Part shown: positions 15,876 through 23,665 of the stretch, in pieces
Layout of the letters: each line of letters opens with the position of its first letter
Numbering within the stretch: the stretch's first letter is position 1
Assembly (NCBI GenBank): GCA_904501985.1
Contig: CAJGCT010000022.1
Span: forward strand, 1-29,043
Length of the DNA: 29,043 nt
Origin: an uncultured Clostridia bacterium
Lineage (GTDB): Bacteria; Bacillota; Clostridia; Oscillospirales; CAG-272
Direction: 5' to 3'
Notes under the pieces: model-generated
Databases searched by the model: none
Seen by the model: only the letters and a program-made list of their open reading frames with translations
What the model was told of the DNA's origin: nothing
Translations under genes and position numbers: made by a program

Positions 15876-16988
15876 ATGTCAGAATACATTGATGATATCT
15901 ATGAGGAAACCCAACGAGCACGCCTGCTGTCCCTTATTGCTGTTTGTGGTGAACTTCCTGTCGATCAAATTTGTCGTCTTCCCGGTGGTGAGAGATACAA
16001 GCAGAACATGATCGTTCAGCTCAAAAAGCGCAAACAAATTAAGACCTTTTACAAAGATGGACTACGCGGATACAGACTTCTTCTTCCCACCAAAGAACTG
16101 CTTCTTCGGCAGAACCCCAATCGCTTTAATTTTTATCTGACCGGTGTGAATGAGACCAACCACATCAGAAGTGAGATCACAAGACGTCTGCGTTTACACC
16201 GACTTGCCGAGACAACGGTTTCTATGCTGAATGGTGGTGCTGAGATATACCGCGACAACAAGCCGGACATCTTCTCGCCAATATACACTCCTACCGAAAT
16301 CACATCCCCCTCGTTCTATAACTCGCGCGAGATAAAAGAGCTTGGTATTGATACTATCAAGATAAACGGTGCAAGAGCTATGGGGGTGCTCCTTACTGAA
16401 CATAATGTATTTTCGGTCTACAACCTCGGCGACTCTATGATGAAGTGGGACTATAAAGCTGAGATGCGATTCAAGGCAATGATGCAGACAACACTCTGCC
16501 AGAACAGATTGAGCCGACAATATTCGACAGATTCAATACAAGGAGTGATGTTTGGTAACTCAATGGAGTTTGTATCAGATATACTGAGTCAAACACGCAA
16601 TAAGGAGTATTTTATTCTCGACGGTGGATATGACCATTTCTATTATCTCACAAATGATCGAAAAGGCGAGCGAATTCTATCTGTTCTCTGTTACCCCGAG
16701 GTTGTTAAAATGTTTCATTCGACTCTCGGTTCTGATTTTAATAAGCAAGATCTAACCTTCCCCGTAGAAAACGATGCGATAGACAAAAAGGGAAATCCCG
16801 TATTATTTGCCTGTATATGTGATTTGCCCCGTATCAATCGCTTTGTGAATGCTGTTGAGAGCCAGCATCGACACGGCATAATAGTTGGCTTTGAATTTCA
16901 AGAAGATGTACTTAGCAGACTTTGCCCCGAGCAAATAGAGTTCCAATCAATCAGTTTTGAGAAATGGGAAAGGAATTACTTTGATTAA
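15876..16988 (+). CDS. Conserved element protein with N-terminal winged helix
   Basis: I do not recognise the family of this 370-residue protein with certainty. Residues about 10-80 (RARLLSLIAVCGELPVDQIC, then KQNMIVQLKKRKQIKTF) look like a winged helix followed by a wing, reminiscent of the start of replication-relaxation proteins. The rest is a mixed alpha/beta domain without obvious catalytic residues. The ATG at 15876 lies 6 bases after GAGGTG; earlier GTG and ATG codons overlap that site. It lies directly upstream of the coupling protein and overlaps it by eight bases, so it probably acts in conjugative DNA processing or its control. Confidence 0.6.
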   Translation: MSEYIDDIYEETQRARLLSLIAVCGELPVDQICRLPGGERYKQNMIVQLKKRKQIKTFYKDGLRGYRLLLPTKELLLRQNPNRFNFYLTGVNETNHIRSEITRRLRLHRLAETTVSMLNGGAEIYRDNKPDIFSPIYTPTEITSPSFYNSREIKELGIDTIKINGARAMGVLLTEHNVFSVYNLGDSMMKWDYKAEMRFKAMMQTTLCQNRLSRQYSTDSIQGVMFGNSMEFVSDILSQTRNKEYFILDGGYDHFYYLTNDRKGERILSVLCYPEVVKMFHSTLGSDFNKQDLTFPVENDAIDKKGNPVLFACICDLPRINRFVNAVESQHRHGIIVGFEFQEDVLSRLCPEQIEFQSISFEKWERNYFD

Positions 16989-18879
16989 AACTAAAAATAA
17001 AGTGTTGCTGGCTATATTAGTGCCGCCGTTGTTATTCGCTGTCCTATATGGCGGCGGTGTGATTGCACAGTTTATCTCAGGATATATAACCTGGCAAAAT
17101 GGGGGAGGCACCCCCGGTGACGGGACATCACCGCCATTACCCTCAATGGACATACTCAAATGCATTGGGGCAGCCTTTACATTTCCATATGGCGTTGCAG
17201 GTATTCTGATTTGCCTTATCCTGTTTGCTGTGCTCATATTCCTTGTCATGCGAATGGGCTACGGCGACGGCGGTGCTTATGACAAGGAGCGCAATTTCAA
17301 TTATTCCGATAAAGGTACATATGGCACATCCGGCTTTATGACTGAACGGGAAGTGAAGGAGGTCCTTGACCTCACGCCTGACCTGCGTAAGCATACCGGT
17401 ACAGTCCTCGGACTGCTGGACGGTAAGTTTGTCTGTGTTCCCAAAGAAACACGGCTGAATGCCAATATGGCGGTGTACGGCGCCAGTGGCTCCATGAAGA
17501 CACGTTCCTTCTGTGTGAACAGAATCCTGCAAAGTGCGGCAAGAGGGGAATCACATATCGTTTGTGACCCCAAAAGTGAACTCTATGAGAAGACCAGCGA
17601 GTACATGAGAGATAAAGGCTATACCGTCAAGGTGTTTAACCTTGTATCTCCGCAGAATTCTGACTCATGGAACTGCCTTGCGGAGATAGAAGGCGATGAG
17701 TTGATGGCACAGCTTTTCTGTGATGTTGTCATCAAGAATACCGGCTCGGAACATGGCGACCACTTCTGGGATGCGGCAGAGCAGAACTTAATGAAAGCTC
17801 TTGTGCTGTATGTAGACCTCGGTTATCCGCCAGAGAAACGGAACATCGGAGAAGTTTACAAGTTGCTCACTCTTTCCTCGGAAAAGGAACTCAACGCACT
17901 CTTTGATGTTCTCCCCGCAACCCATCCTGCGAAAGCGCCCTATGCAATCTTCAAGCAATCGTCCGATACAGTGCGAAGCGGCGTTATCATTGGATTGGGT
18001 TCCCGTATACAGGTGTTCCAGAATAAGAAGATCTGCGATATGACTGCCTACGATGAAATTGATATGGAGCTGCCGGGCAAGGAACGGTGCATCTATTACT
18101 GTATCAACAGTGACCAGGACAGCACCTTTGACTTCCTTGCATCGCTGTTCCTCTCGTTTGTCTTCATCAAGTTGGTGCGTTACGCAGACAAGCATTGTCC
18201 GGATGGTAAGCTCCCTGTGCCTGTCCATGTGCTCGGTGAAGAGCTGACAGCGTGCGGTGTCATTCCGGATCTGTCACGCAAGATCAGCGTTATCCGTTCG
18301 AGAAATATCAGTATGAGCTGTGTATTTCAGAATCTTGCCGGTCTGCAGAACCGTTATCCGCAGAATCAGTGGCAGGAAATTCTCGGTAACAGCGATATTC
18401 AACTTTTCCTCGGCTGTGTGGATGAGCTGACAGCCAAATATATCAGTGACCGTTCGGGAGAGGTAAGCATACAGGTCAAGAGCGAAGCCAGACAGCTTGG
18501 AACTTGGCGTGTGTCGAACTACACACCCGAATATCGTGAAACCAGCGGTGTCGGTAAGAGAAAACTTCTGACAATGGACGAAGTTCTGCGTTTGCCTATT
18601 ACCGAAGCACTTGTCATAGTCCGTGGTAAGAAGCTGTTGAAGGTAGATAAGTGCGACTATTCCCGACACCCCGAATACCCGAAACTGCGCTCCTGTAAGG
18701 CATCCGAGCATATACCCGAATGGAGCAAGCAGATAGAATCACCGGCACCGGAGCCGATAAAGGAGGTGAAAGTAGATCCGAAGCCGCAGGAGAAACCGGA
18801 AGCGGCAAAGACAACTGCCAAAAAGCAGAGCAAGAAACCCAAGATCGTAGCGACCAGTAAAGAATCCATTTTATCATAA
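16981..18879 (+). CDS. VirD4/TraG-type conjugal transfer coupling protein
   Basis: This is the 632-residue type IV coupling ATPase that brings the relaxase-DNA complex to the transfer channel at the inner membrane. Two N-terminal membrane helices (about 8-26 and 66-91) precede the nucleotide-binding domain. The Walker A-like loop GASGSMKT is at 167-174, then DPKSELYE and FNLVSPQNSDSWNCL. The Walker B region reads VHVLGEELTACG, with the usual Asp-Glu replaced by Glu-Glu. A later FLGCVDELTAKYISDRSGE block is typical. The C-terminal tail is Pro/Lys-rich. TTG 16981 follows GGAAAGG at 7 bases. The family fits the CD1115-type VirD4 proteins of Firmicutes elements. Confidence 0.92.
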   Translation: MIKTKNKVLLAILVPPLLFAVLYGGGVIAQFISGYITWQNGGGTPGDGTSPPLPSMDILKCIGAAFTFPYGVAGILICLILFAVLIFLVMRMGYGDGGAYDKERNFNYSDKGTYGTSGFMTEREVKEVLDLTPDLRKHTGTVLGLLDGKFVCVPKETRLNANMAVYGASGSMKTRSFCVNRILQSAARGESHIVCDPKSELYEKTSEYMRDKGYTVKVFNLVSPQNSDSWNCLAEIEGDELMAQLFCDVVIKNTGSEHGDHFWDAAEQNLMKALVLYVDLGYPPEKRNIGEVYKLLTLSSEKELNALFDVLPATHPAKAPYAIFKQSSDTVRSGVIIGLGSRIQVFQNKKICDMTAYDEIDMELPGKERCIYYCINSDQDSTFDFLASLFLSFVFIKLVRYADKHCPDGKLPVPVHVLGEELTACGVIPDLSRKISVIRSRNISMSCVFQNLAGLQNRYPQNQWQEILGNSDIQLFLGCVDELTAKYISDRSGEVSIQVKSEARQLGTWRVSNYTPEYRETSGVGKRKLLTMDEVLRLPITEALVIVRGKKLLKVDKCDYSRHPEYPKLRSCKASEHIPEWSKQIESPAPEPIKEVKVDPKPQEKPEAAKTTAKKQSKKPKIVATSKESILS

Positions 18880-18896
18880 CTGAAAGGAGCTTGTTT

Positions 18897-20168
18897 ATGC
18901 AAGATCAGGAAAACATTTTATTGTCGGATGAACTGTCAGCCGAAGCGACAGTGGATATCGACAACACATCTTCTGCGGATATTATAACAGAGGATGAAGT
19001 CAAACCTAAGCGGACTCGCCGTAAAAAAACGGATGATACGCTGTCAGAAGATTCCCAGGCGACAGAAAGTACGGATGAATCAAAGAAAACTGAATCAGAG
19101 GATACACCACACGAAGATAATACCGAGAACACTATTTCTGCGGAACTTTTGGGAGAGGTCCTTGACGATTCCGAGGGTAAGACGGTAGATGAACTTCTTT
19201 CCGAAGATGACGCTCCAACTGCTGAAGCGATAAGAACAACGAATGTTGAACGACCTAGAAAGAATGCGCCGATTCTCACCATTGAGGCAGGTGGAGATGT
19301 TGTCACAGAAGAAATGCAAGCAGATATTGCTTGGCATGAAATCCATAATGCGTACCGAACCAGGCGTATTCTTTCCGGCGTATTCGGCGGGTTGGAACAG
19401 CTCGACAGCGGAAAATATGTAGGTATCGTGGAGTATAGGGGATATCGTATCCTTATTCCGATGAAAGAAATGATCTACAATTATCCGAATCAGCTTCAGG
19501 GACCCGAATACAAGGAAGAAATGCAGCGACTTCATAGAAATCTCAGTAATATGCTCGGCGCTGAGATTGATTTTATGGTCAAAGGCATTGATTCAAAAGC
19601 CAGAAGCGTAGTTGCAAGCCGAAAAGATGCTATGCGCAGAAAACGTCAGATTTTCTACATCGACGAAGATATGAATGGCGAACGTCGTGTCAGAGAGGGG
19701 CGACTTGTACAGGCAAGAATTATCGGTGTCCACGAAAAGGTACTTCGTCTTGAGATCTTTGGTGTGGAGACAACCATCCTTGCGCGAAATCTTTCGTGGG
19801 AATGGATCGGTGATGTTCATGACCACTATTCCGTAGGTGATCATGTCATTGTCCGCATTACTAATGTGGAAGTCAATGATATTGATAACATTCGTGTAAA
19901 GACTGCGGTGAGAAGTGATATTAACAGTGCAAGGGATAATCTAAAGCTCTGCAAGATTCAAGGCAAGTATTCCGGTACGGTTATTGATGTTCATAAGGGC
20001 GTATGCTTTATCAGGCTGAACAATGGTGTTAATGCGGTGGCGCATTCCTGCCGCGACCGCCGTTATCCCGGAAAGAAAGACGAGGTAAGCTTTACTGTAA
20101 CGAGTATTGATGAAGAAAGAAATACTGCTGTCGGCATCATTACACGTATTATTAAGCAAAATTTATAA
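18897..20168 (+). CDS. S1-like RNA-binding domain protein of the element
   Basis: This 423-residue protein has a long acidic, Ser/Thr/Glu-rich, probably disordered N terminus (1-120). Up to three S1/OB-like modules follow: about 160-240 (KYVGIVEYRGYRILIPMKEM), 267-325 (GRLVQARIIGVHEKVLRLEI) and 354-418 (GKYSGTVIDVHKGVCFIRLN). S1 modules usually bind single-stranded RNA, as in ribosomal protein S1. ATG 18897 follows GAAAGGAG. It is the last gene of the transfer operon, 17 bases after the coupling protein, and ends at a strong terminator. Its RNA targets are unknown; the element's own structured leaders are candidates. Confidence 0.75.
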   Translation: MQDQENILLSDELSAEATVDIDNTSSADIITEDEVKPKRTRRKKTDDTLSEDSQATESTDESKKTESEDTPHEDNTENTISAELLGEVLDDSEGKTVDELLSEDDAPTAEAIRTTNVERPRKNAPILTIEAGGDVVTEEMQADIAWHEIHNAYRTRRILSGVFGGLEQLDSGKYVGIVEYRGYRILIPMKEMIYNYPNQLQGPEYKEEMQRLHRNLSNMLGAEIDFMVKGIDSKARSVVASRKDAMRRKRQIFYIDEDMNGERRVREGRLVQARIIGVHEKVLRLEIFGVETTILARNLSWEWIGDVHDHYSVGDHVIVRITNVEVNDIDNIRVKTAVRSDINSARDNLKLCKIQGKYSGTVIDVHKGVCFIRLNNGVNAVAHSCRDRRYPGKKDEVSFTVTSIDEERNTAVGIITRIIKQNL

Positions 20169-20180
20169 AGAAAATTATGA

Positions 20181-20227
20181 GAGGGTATCGGTTTATTTAT
20201 CTGCTGCCGATGCCCTCTTTCTTCTTT
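20181..20227 (+). terminator. Terminator ending the transfer operon
   Basis: GAGGGTATCGG (20181-20191) pairs with CCGATGCCCTC (20207-20217) with one wobble pair, followed by TTTCTTCTTT. Confidence 0.8.
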
Positions 20228-20303
20228 GGGGGATCTTTGAAAGAAAAGTGTATAATATAGGGTGAGGGGGATCTTTGAGAAAAAAGTGTATAATATAGGT
20301 GTG
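20228..20303 (+). repeat. Two tandem 38-bp units, each with a TATAAT box
   Basis: Two nearly identical units lie between the terminator and the zinc-finger gene. Each has GGGGGATCTTTGA followed by AAAGTGTATAATATAGG, with TATAAT at 20251-20256 and 20289-20294. The -35 position expected for sigma-A would fall in the G-run, so these are not standard promoters. They may be duplicated promoters read by another sigma factor, or a duplicated operator. Confidence 0.65.
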
Positions 20304-20339
20304 GGATGTATACGAAAAAATATGAGAGGAGGAAATCGA

Positions 20340-20747
20340 TTGAAAAAGAAGAAAACCATACGCTGTCCATATTGCGGTGCCGAAGCGAAACTTCGCCCGG
20401 CAACTGTGGTGTACGGCGAAGCGACGCTTAACAAAAACAGTTATATGTATGTGTGTGACAGATATCCGGTGTGCGATGCTTATGTTGCTGCTCATAGCGA
20501 AAGCAAGCTCCCGATGGGAACACTGGCAAACTCGGAACTAAGAAATAAGAGAATCCGCGCTCATCACGCTTTCGATCAGTTATGGAAGAGCGGCCGCATG
20601 ACAAAGAAAGAAGCATATCATTGGCTGCAGATTCGCTTCGGGCTGCCGAAAGAACAAGCCCATATCGGAATGTTCGGTGAGTATATGTGTGATCGACTGA
20701 TAAGTGAGTGCACACAGACAGCAGAAAAAATGAAAATCGCAATGTAA
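20340..20747 (+). CDS. DUF3268-family zinc-finger protein
   Basis: This 135-residue protein starts at TTG 20340, 7 bases after AGAGGAGG; an in-frame ATG at 20322 is possible but overlaps the ribosome binding site. Residues 9-12 (CPYC) and 39-45 (CDRYPVC) form a four-cysteine zinc-binding site, followed by a helical part (HHAFDQLWKSGRMTKKEAYH). The pattern fits the DUF3268 zinc-finger family common in mobile elements and phages. The function is unknown, with a nucleic acid-binding role likely. It has its own upstream region with the tandem 38-bp units. Confidence 0.8.
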   Translation: MKKKKTIRCPYCGAEAKLRPATVVYGEATLNKNSYMYVCDRYPVCDAYVAAHSESKLPMGTLANSELRNKRIRAHHAFDQLWKSGRMTKKEAYHWLQIRFGLPKEQAHIGMFGEYMCDRLISECTQTAEKMKIAM

Positions 20748-20789
20748 ATAAAAACTTTTAAAGATTATAAACCAAAGGAGATAAAGCAG

Positions 20790-21479
20790 ATGAAAAAATT
20801 ATATACAGCAGTAGGTGGATTACAGTTCAGAGGAAATATTGCAGGTAAGCGTTGTCCCGTTCTTGTTGTTAATGGCAATGAAACGACGCCCAATATGTCG
20901 GAGATGATTTTGTGGAGTACACTTTACTGGCAAATTCTAACTGAGGATGAGTTAGAAGCGCAGTTTGAGGCAAAGAAAAAGGAAGTCAATTATGCAGATT
21001 CAATGAGTGCTTCCGCTGTAATGTTTTGGATGATACGCCGTGGGCTTATAGAGGAAGGTATTGGAGATACATACGAAGATGCACTTTATGATCTCTTGTC
21101 CAGATTGTATATCACGCCAATAGAAGTAAATCCGCTTCTTGATGTGGTATCATTCGTTCGTATGGTGTTCAGGGACAAACTTCCCGTAGAATATGCAAAG
21201 CAGGTTTTTCGCCGTGACAAAAGGACTGATAGCGAGAGGCAAATTATGAAGCTTCTACATAAGGTTAAGCTGACAACAGCTGAAACGGTTCGTTGCTTTG
21301 ATCGTGATGTGTTTGATCTTCAGACAGAGGATGAAGTAGTAGAGAAACTGTATCAGGATGATTATACTACCAGTGAGAATATTGCAGATGAAATGAGGAT
21401 TGTTCCGTGCTGCAGAGCGGTTCTGACTGATATTTCAAATCTGTATTTGAGAAAGCAGATTGTGTTTGATAGAATGTAA
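20790..21479 (+). CDS. Hypothetical protein of the element
   Basis: I do not recognise this 229-residue, probably cytoplasmic protein. It has an N-terminal basic stretch, a helical middle (ILWSTLYWQILTEDELEAQF) and a charged C-terminal half ending LRKQIVFDRM. ATG 20790 follows AAAGGAG at 9 bases, and the gene lies 42 bases after the zinc-finger gene, so they are probably cotranscribed. Its last 16 bases through the first base of the stop codon reappear at 23666-23681, marking the left edge of an inserted cassette. Confidence 0.75.
   Translation: MKKLYTAVGGLQFRGNIAGKRCPVLVVNGNETTPNMSEMILWSTLYWQILTEDELEAQFEAKKKEVNYADSMSASAVMFWMIRRGLIEEGIGDTYEDALYDLLSRLYITPIEVNPLLDVVSFVRMVFRDKLPVEYAKQVFRRDKRTDSERQIMKLLHKVKLTTAETVRCFDRDVFDLQTEDEVVEKLYQDDYTTSENIADEMRIVPCCRAVLTDISNLYLRKQIVFDRM
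21462..21477 (+). repeat. Left 16-bp direct repeat of the Panacea cassette
   Basis: GTGTTTGATAGAATGT here forms the end of the upstream gene's coding sequence. An identical copy lies at 23666-23681, about 2.2 kb downstream. The AT-rich Panacea cassette lies between. Confidence 0.8.
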
Positions 21480-21585
21480 ATATCTTATTTAGATTGCTTG
21501 TGTGGAGATCTAGCTCTTTGCGTTCTCTGATAGCAATAGTGCTCGATCAAATTGAACGGTAACATTGATCTCCATATTCAGAAAC

Positions 21586-21626
21586 AAAAAAGATGAGTGT
21601 CTTACAGAACCACAAGACAACTCACC
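21586..21626 (-). terminator. Terminator of the minus-strand RNA
   Basis: On the minus strand, GGTGAGTTGTCTT pairs with AAGACACTCATC (one bulged T and one G-T wobble) and is followed by TTTTTT, seen as AAAAAA at 21586-21591 on the plus strand. Confidence 0.75.
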
Positions 21627-21688
21627 TGCTTTATTCGATTAAAGAACGGTTACCACAAAAGGAAGCAAAAATCACTTTATCTACAGTT
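21586..21688 (-). ncRNA. Minus-strand small RNA of about 100 nt
   Basis: A consensus promoter on the minus strand would start transcription near 21687, and a strong minus-strand terminator ends it near 21586. The transcript contains a small hairpin (CTTTA/TAAAG) and then the terminator stem. The only start-like frame is about 14 codons without a ribosome binding site, so I read it as non-coding. It diverges from the L10-leader-like transcript. The class is unknown. Confidence 0.6.
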
Positions 21689-21693
21689 TAAGC

Positions 21694-21722
21694 ATTATAT
21701 CACATATCACTGCTTTTGTCAA
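21694..21722 (-). promoter_or_regulatory. Consensus minus-strand promoter
   Basis: Read on the minus strand, TTGACA (21722-21717) and TATAAT (21699-21694) are separated by exactly 17 bases. The exact match and the terminator about 100 bases downstream make a real small transcription unit likely. Confidence 0.8.
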
Positions 21723-21751
21723 GTGGATTTTTAAAGATTTTTTCAAAAGTC

Positions 21752-21780
21752 TTGACAAAATGTTGAAAGCGTGATATAAT
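21752..21780 (+). promoter_or_regulatory. Consensus promoter of the Panacea cassette
   Basis: TTGACA (21752-21757) and TATAAT (21775-21780) are separated by 17 bases. The L10-leader-like RNA begins directly downstream. Its -35 box lies only 29 bases from that of the divergent minus-strand promoter. Confidence 0.9.
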
Positions 21781-21786
21781 ATTTGC

Positions 21787-21880
21787 GTAGCCGAAGACAA
21801 TAGGTAGCAGTAAACCCTATCGAGGTTATTTTAAGCCTGTGTCTTCGGATATAGGTATTTTTGTTTATGTATATCCAAGC
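21787..21880 (+). promoter_or_regulatory. Ribosomal protein L10 leader-like RNA
   Basis: The stem CCGAAGACA (21791-21799) pairs perfectly with TGTCTTCGG (21840-21848). Inside are ATAGG (21800-21804) with CCTAT (21816-21820), then CGAGGTT and AAGCCT forming a second arm. This order (GAAGACA, AGG..., CCTNYCGAGGT, GTGTCTTC) matches the leader that normally precedes rplJ-rplL in Firmicutes, where L10-L12 binding controls termination. A second ATAGG (21851-21855) before TATTTTTGTTT could pair with CCTAT instead, giving a possible terminator switch. No rplJ follows; the next gene encodes a Panacea-family protein. Confidence 0.65.
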
Positions 21881-21926
21881 GCATCACACGCATAATATAC
21901 TTCAGTATTTGTGAGAGGTGTTTTGG

Positions 21927-22391
21927 ATGTTATTGGATGGAGAATATATCATGTGTAAGGCAGCAGAAGTAGGAAAAATTGTTGTAAACAAATGCTTAGA
22001 TGCAGAGATTTTTATTAATACACAAAAGTTACAAAAATTGCTTGTTTTGATGCAAGTTGAGTGTATCAAGCGAAGCGGAAAGCCCTTATTCAAAGAAGAT
22101 ATAAGAGTATGGGATTGCGGCGTGGCGATAAAAGAAGTTGATGATGCGTTTAGTGAATATGGTGAAGGTTTTTCAAAAAAGCAAGATGGGTTTATTATTT
22201 TGCTTGAAGCTGAGGAAGAGAGCGTAAATCATATTATAAAAGAATACGGGAATATGGATGCTTTTGAATTGAATTCCCTTCAGTGTGTTCAAAAAGTAAT
22301 TCAGTTAGGAACAATTCCTGATAATGCCACAGTCCCACATATTGATTCTCAGATATTAGCAGGAGCATTTTACTACAATGACATCACTTGA
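21927..22391 (+). CDS. Panacea/DUF4065 (SocA-like) antitoxin-family protein
   Basis: This 154-residue cytoplasmic protein resembles the DUF4065/Panacea domain: CKAAEVGKIVVNKCLD, then INTQKLQKLLVLMQVECIKR (about 30-49), GKPLFKEDIRVWDCGVAI (51-68) and VDDAFSEYG. In known systems this domain is an antitoxin or protease-adaptor module (SocA, PanA) that neutralises a neighbouring toxin. ATG 21927 follows GAGAGGTG at 6 bases; the upstream in-frame GTG at 21918 overlaps that site. It is strongly AT-rich, sits behind the L10-leader-like RNA, and overlaps the next gene by 14 bases, implying a two-gene module. Confidence 0.75.
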   Translation: MLLDGEYIMCKAAEVGKIVVNKCLDAEIFINTQKLQKLLVLMQVECIKRSGKPLFKEDIRVWDCGVAIKEVDDAFSEYGEGFSKKQDGFIILLEAEEESVNHIIKEYGNMDAFELNSLQCVQKVIQLGTIPDNATVPHIDSQILAGAFYYNDIT

Positions 22392-23376
22392 GTTTATAAC
22401 CAAACTAAATTCAGTAAATGAGAAAAGTAAGATATTAGAAAATGTTTATATTTTCATAAACAATTTTTCTGGAGAGTATAGTAAAGAAGAAATTTGTGAT
22501 TTTATAGAGGACTTGTCAGAAGACAATTTTACTTCTTTTGGTAACAAGCTCGGTTTGTGTAGGGTACATTGTCTTGAAGAGCTAAAAAAGACAGATAATG
22601 AGAGCGAAGCCGAATACTTACAAAAGTTACGAACTGTAGAAAAAACACTATCTGAATTATCAACGATATATCAAAATGTTGCCGCGAAGATAAAAGAAGA
22701 AAGAAATGCAAAAGAGGCAGAAGCATTATCGAAAAATGTAACTGATGCTATCAAGCAAAACCTTGCAGTTATAGATGAAGCGCGTACAAAAATTGAAGAC
22801 TTTAGAAAAGACTTAAAAACAGCAAAAGAGGATATAGAAAAAGCAAACAATCAAATCGAAGATTCCCAAAATACGATTGATGAAAAAATTTTCTCATTGC
22901 TCATCAATACAGTCGCAATTCTTGGTATTTTTGTTGCAATCGCTTTTGCCGGCCTTGGAATTACATCGTTATTTAGTGATCTCGATTTTGCCACAGCGTT
23001 TGCTTCAAAAGAGAATTTTATAAGGACTGTGTTTTTCTTATTCTTGGTAGCTTTGTTATCGTACAACTTATTATTGCTTTTGATATATTTTATCTACAAG
23101 CTTTCGAGACCTATTTTTATGGGTACAGTAGAGACGACAGATAACGGTAATTCACAAAGATTTAAGGATAGCATTGAACTTAAACCATTCTATGTAGTTG
23201 ATGGCATATTGTTTGCCGTAATAATCGCATTGTTTGCATGGGGGATATGCACGTTCAGTAGTGATAACAATGCGAGTGATAATGTGACTCTAGATGAAGA
23301 ATCTTATGTTAATTCTGAGACAACATCAGGAGAAATAGACATGGATTCTGAAATAATAGTCGGAGAAGAAACATAA
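22378..23376 (+). CDS. Coiled-coil membrane protein, putative partner of the Panacea protein
   Basis: I do not recognise this 332-residue family. Residues 1-65 may form a small helical domain. A long coiled coil covers about 70-170 (Glu/Lys/Ala-rich heptads). Three membrane helices follow at about 174-198, 214-241 and 272-292. The C-terminal tail (295-332) is acidic and Ser/Thr-rich. ATG 22378 lies inside the end of the Panacea gene, with AGGAG about 11 bases upstream. A membrane effector whose coiled coil senses a signal and whose helices disturb the membrane would fit a toxin or abortive-infection role. That role is inferred from context, with no direct motif. Confidence 0.7.
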   Translation: MTSLEFITKLNSVNEKSKILENVYIFINNFSGEYSKEEICDFIEDLSEDNFTSFGNKLGLCRVHCLEELKKTDNESEAEYLQKLRTVEKTLSELSTIYQNVAAKIKEERNAKEAEALSKNVTDAIKQNLAVIDEARTKIEDFRKDLKTAKEDIEKANNQIEDSQNTIDEKIFSLLINTVAILGIFVAIAFAGLGITSLFSDLDFATAFASKENFIRTVFFLFLVALLSYNLLLLLIYFIYKLSRPIFMGTVETTDNGNSQRFKDSIELKPFYVVDGILFAVIIALFAWGICTFSSDNNASDNVTLDEESYVNSETTSGEIDMDSEIIVGEET

Positions 23377-23382
23377 TAATTT

Positions 23383-23570
23383 ATGGCTTGTAAAATTTGG
23401 GAGTATTTCAGTGATGAGATGTTCCCTTTTTTAACACAGAAATAGCACCAGTATTTACACCAGAGCCCAATTGTTTGTGTTTAGAGGGAAATAGAAATGT
23501 TGAGGTCTTCCCGCCTATGGATTCTATGCTTGGTGGACTATACGTAGAGATAAGTCATCGCCTAAGTTAA
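23383..23570 (+). pseudogene. Possible frameshifted small gene
   Basis: An ATG frame from 23383 (MACKIWEYFSDEMFPF) closes after 20 codons. A second frame, open from 23418, continues smoothly from the same place with TEIAPVFTPEPNCLCLEG and PPMDSMLGGLYVEISHRLS. One base difference in the T-run at 23427-23432 would join them into about 62 residues. The combined product is not recognised and no ribosome binding site is visible. It may be decayed cassette cargo. Confidence 0.25.
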
Positions 23571-23665
23571 TGGAGAACTTGTGAGCACGAACAAAATTAC
23601 TTTGACCATCTCTTACCCACATATTGTTCTGCTAAGTATTATGTTTAATAAAAATATATTTGATC
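23571..23665. other. Non-coding end of the Panacea cassette
   Basis: Nothing convincing is seen here: AT-rich DNA without a gene, hairpin or promoter, leading up to the right-hand direct repeat. Confidence 0.4.

Noticed and set aside
20228..20303. Repeated units considered as a CRISPR array
   Set aside because: There are only two directly adjoining units without a spacer, and no cas genes are present.
21787..21880. Cloverleaf-like fold considered as a tRNA
   Set aside because: It has no TTCGA T-loop, no acceptor end and the wrong arm sizes. The motif order fits an L10 leader instead.
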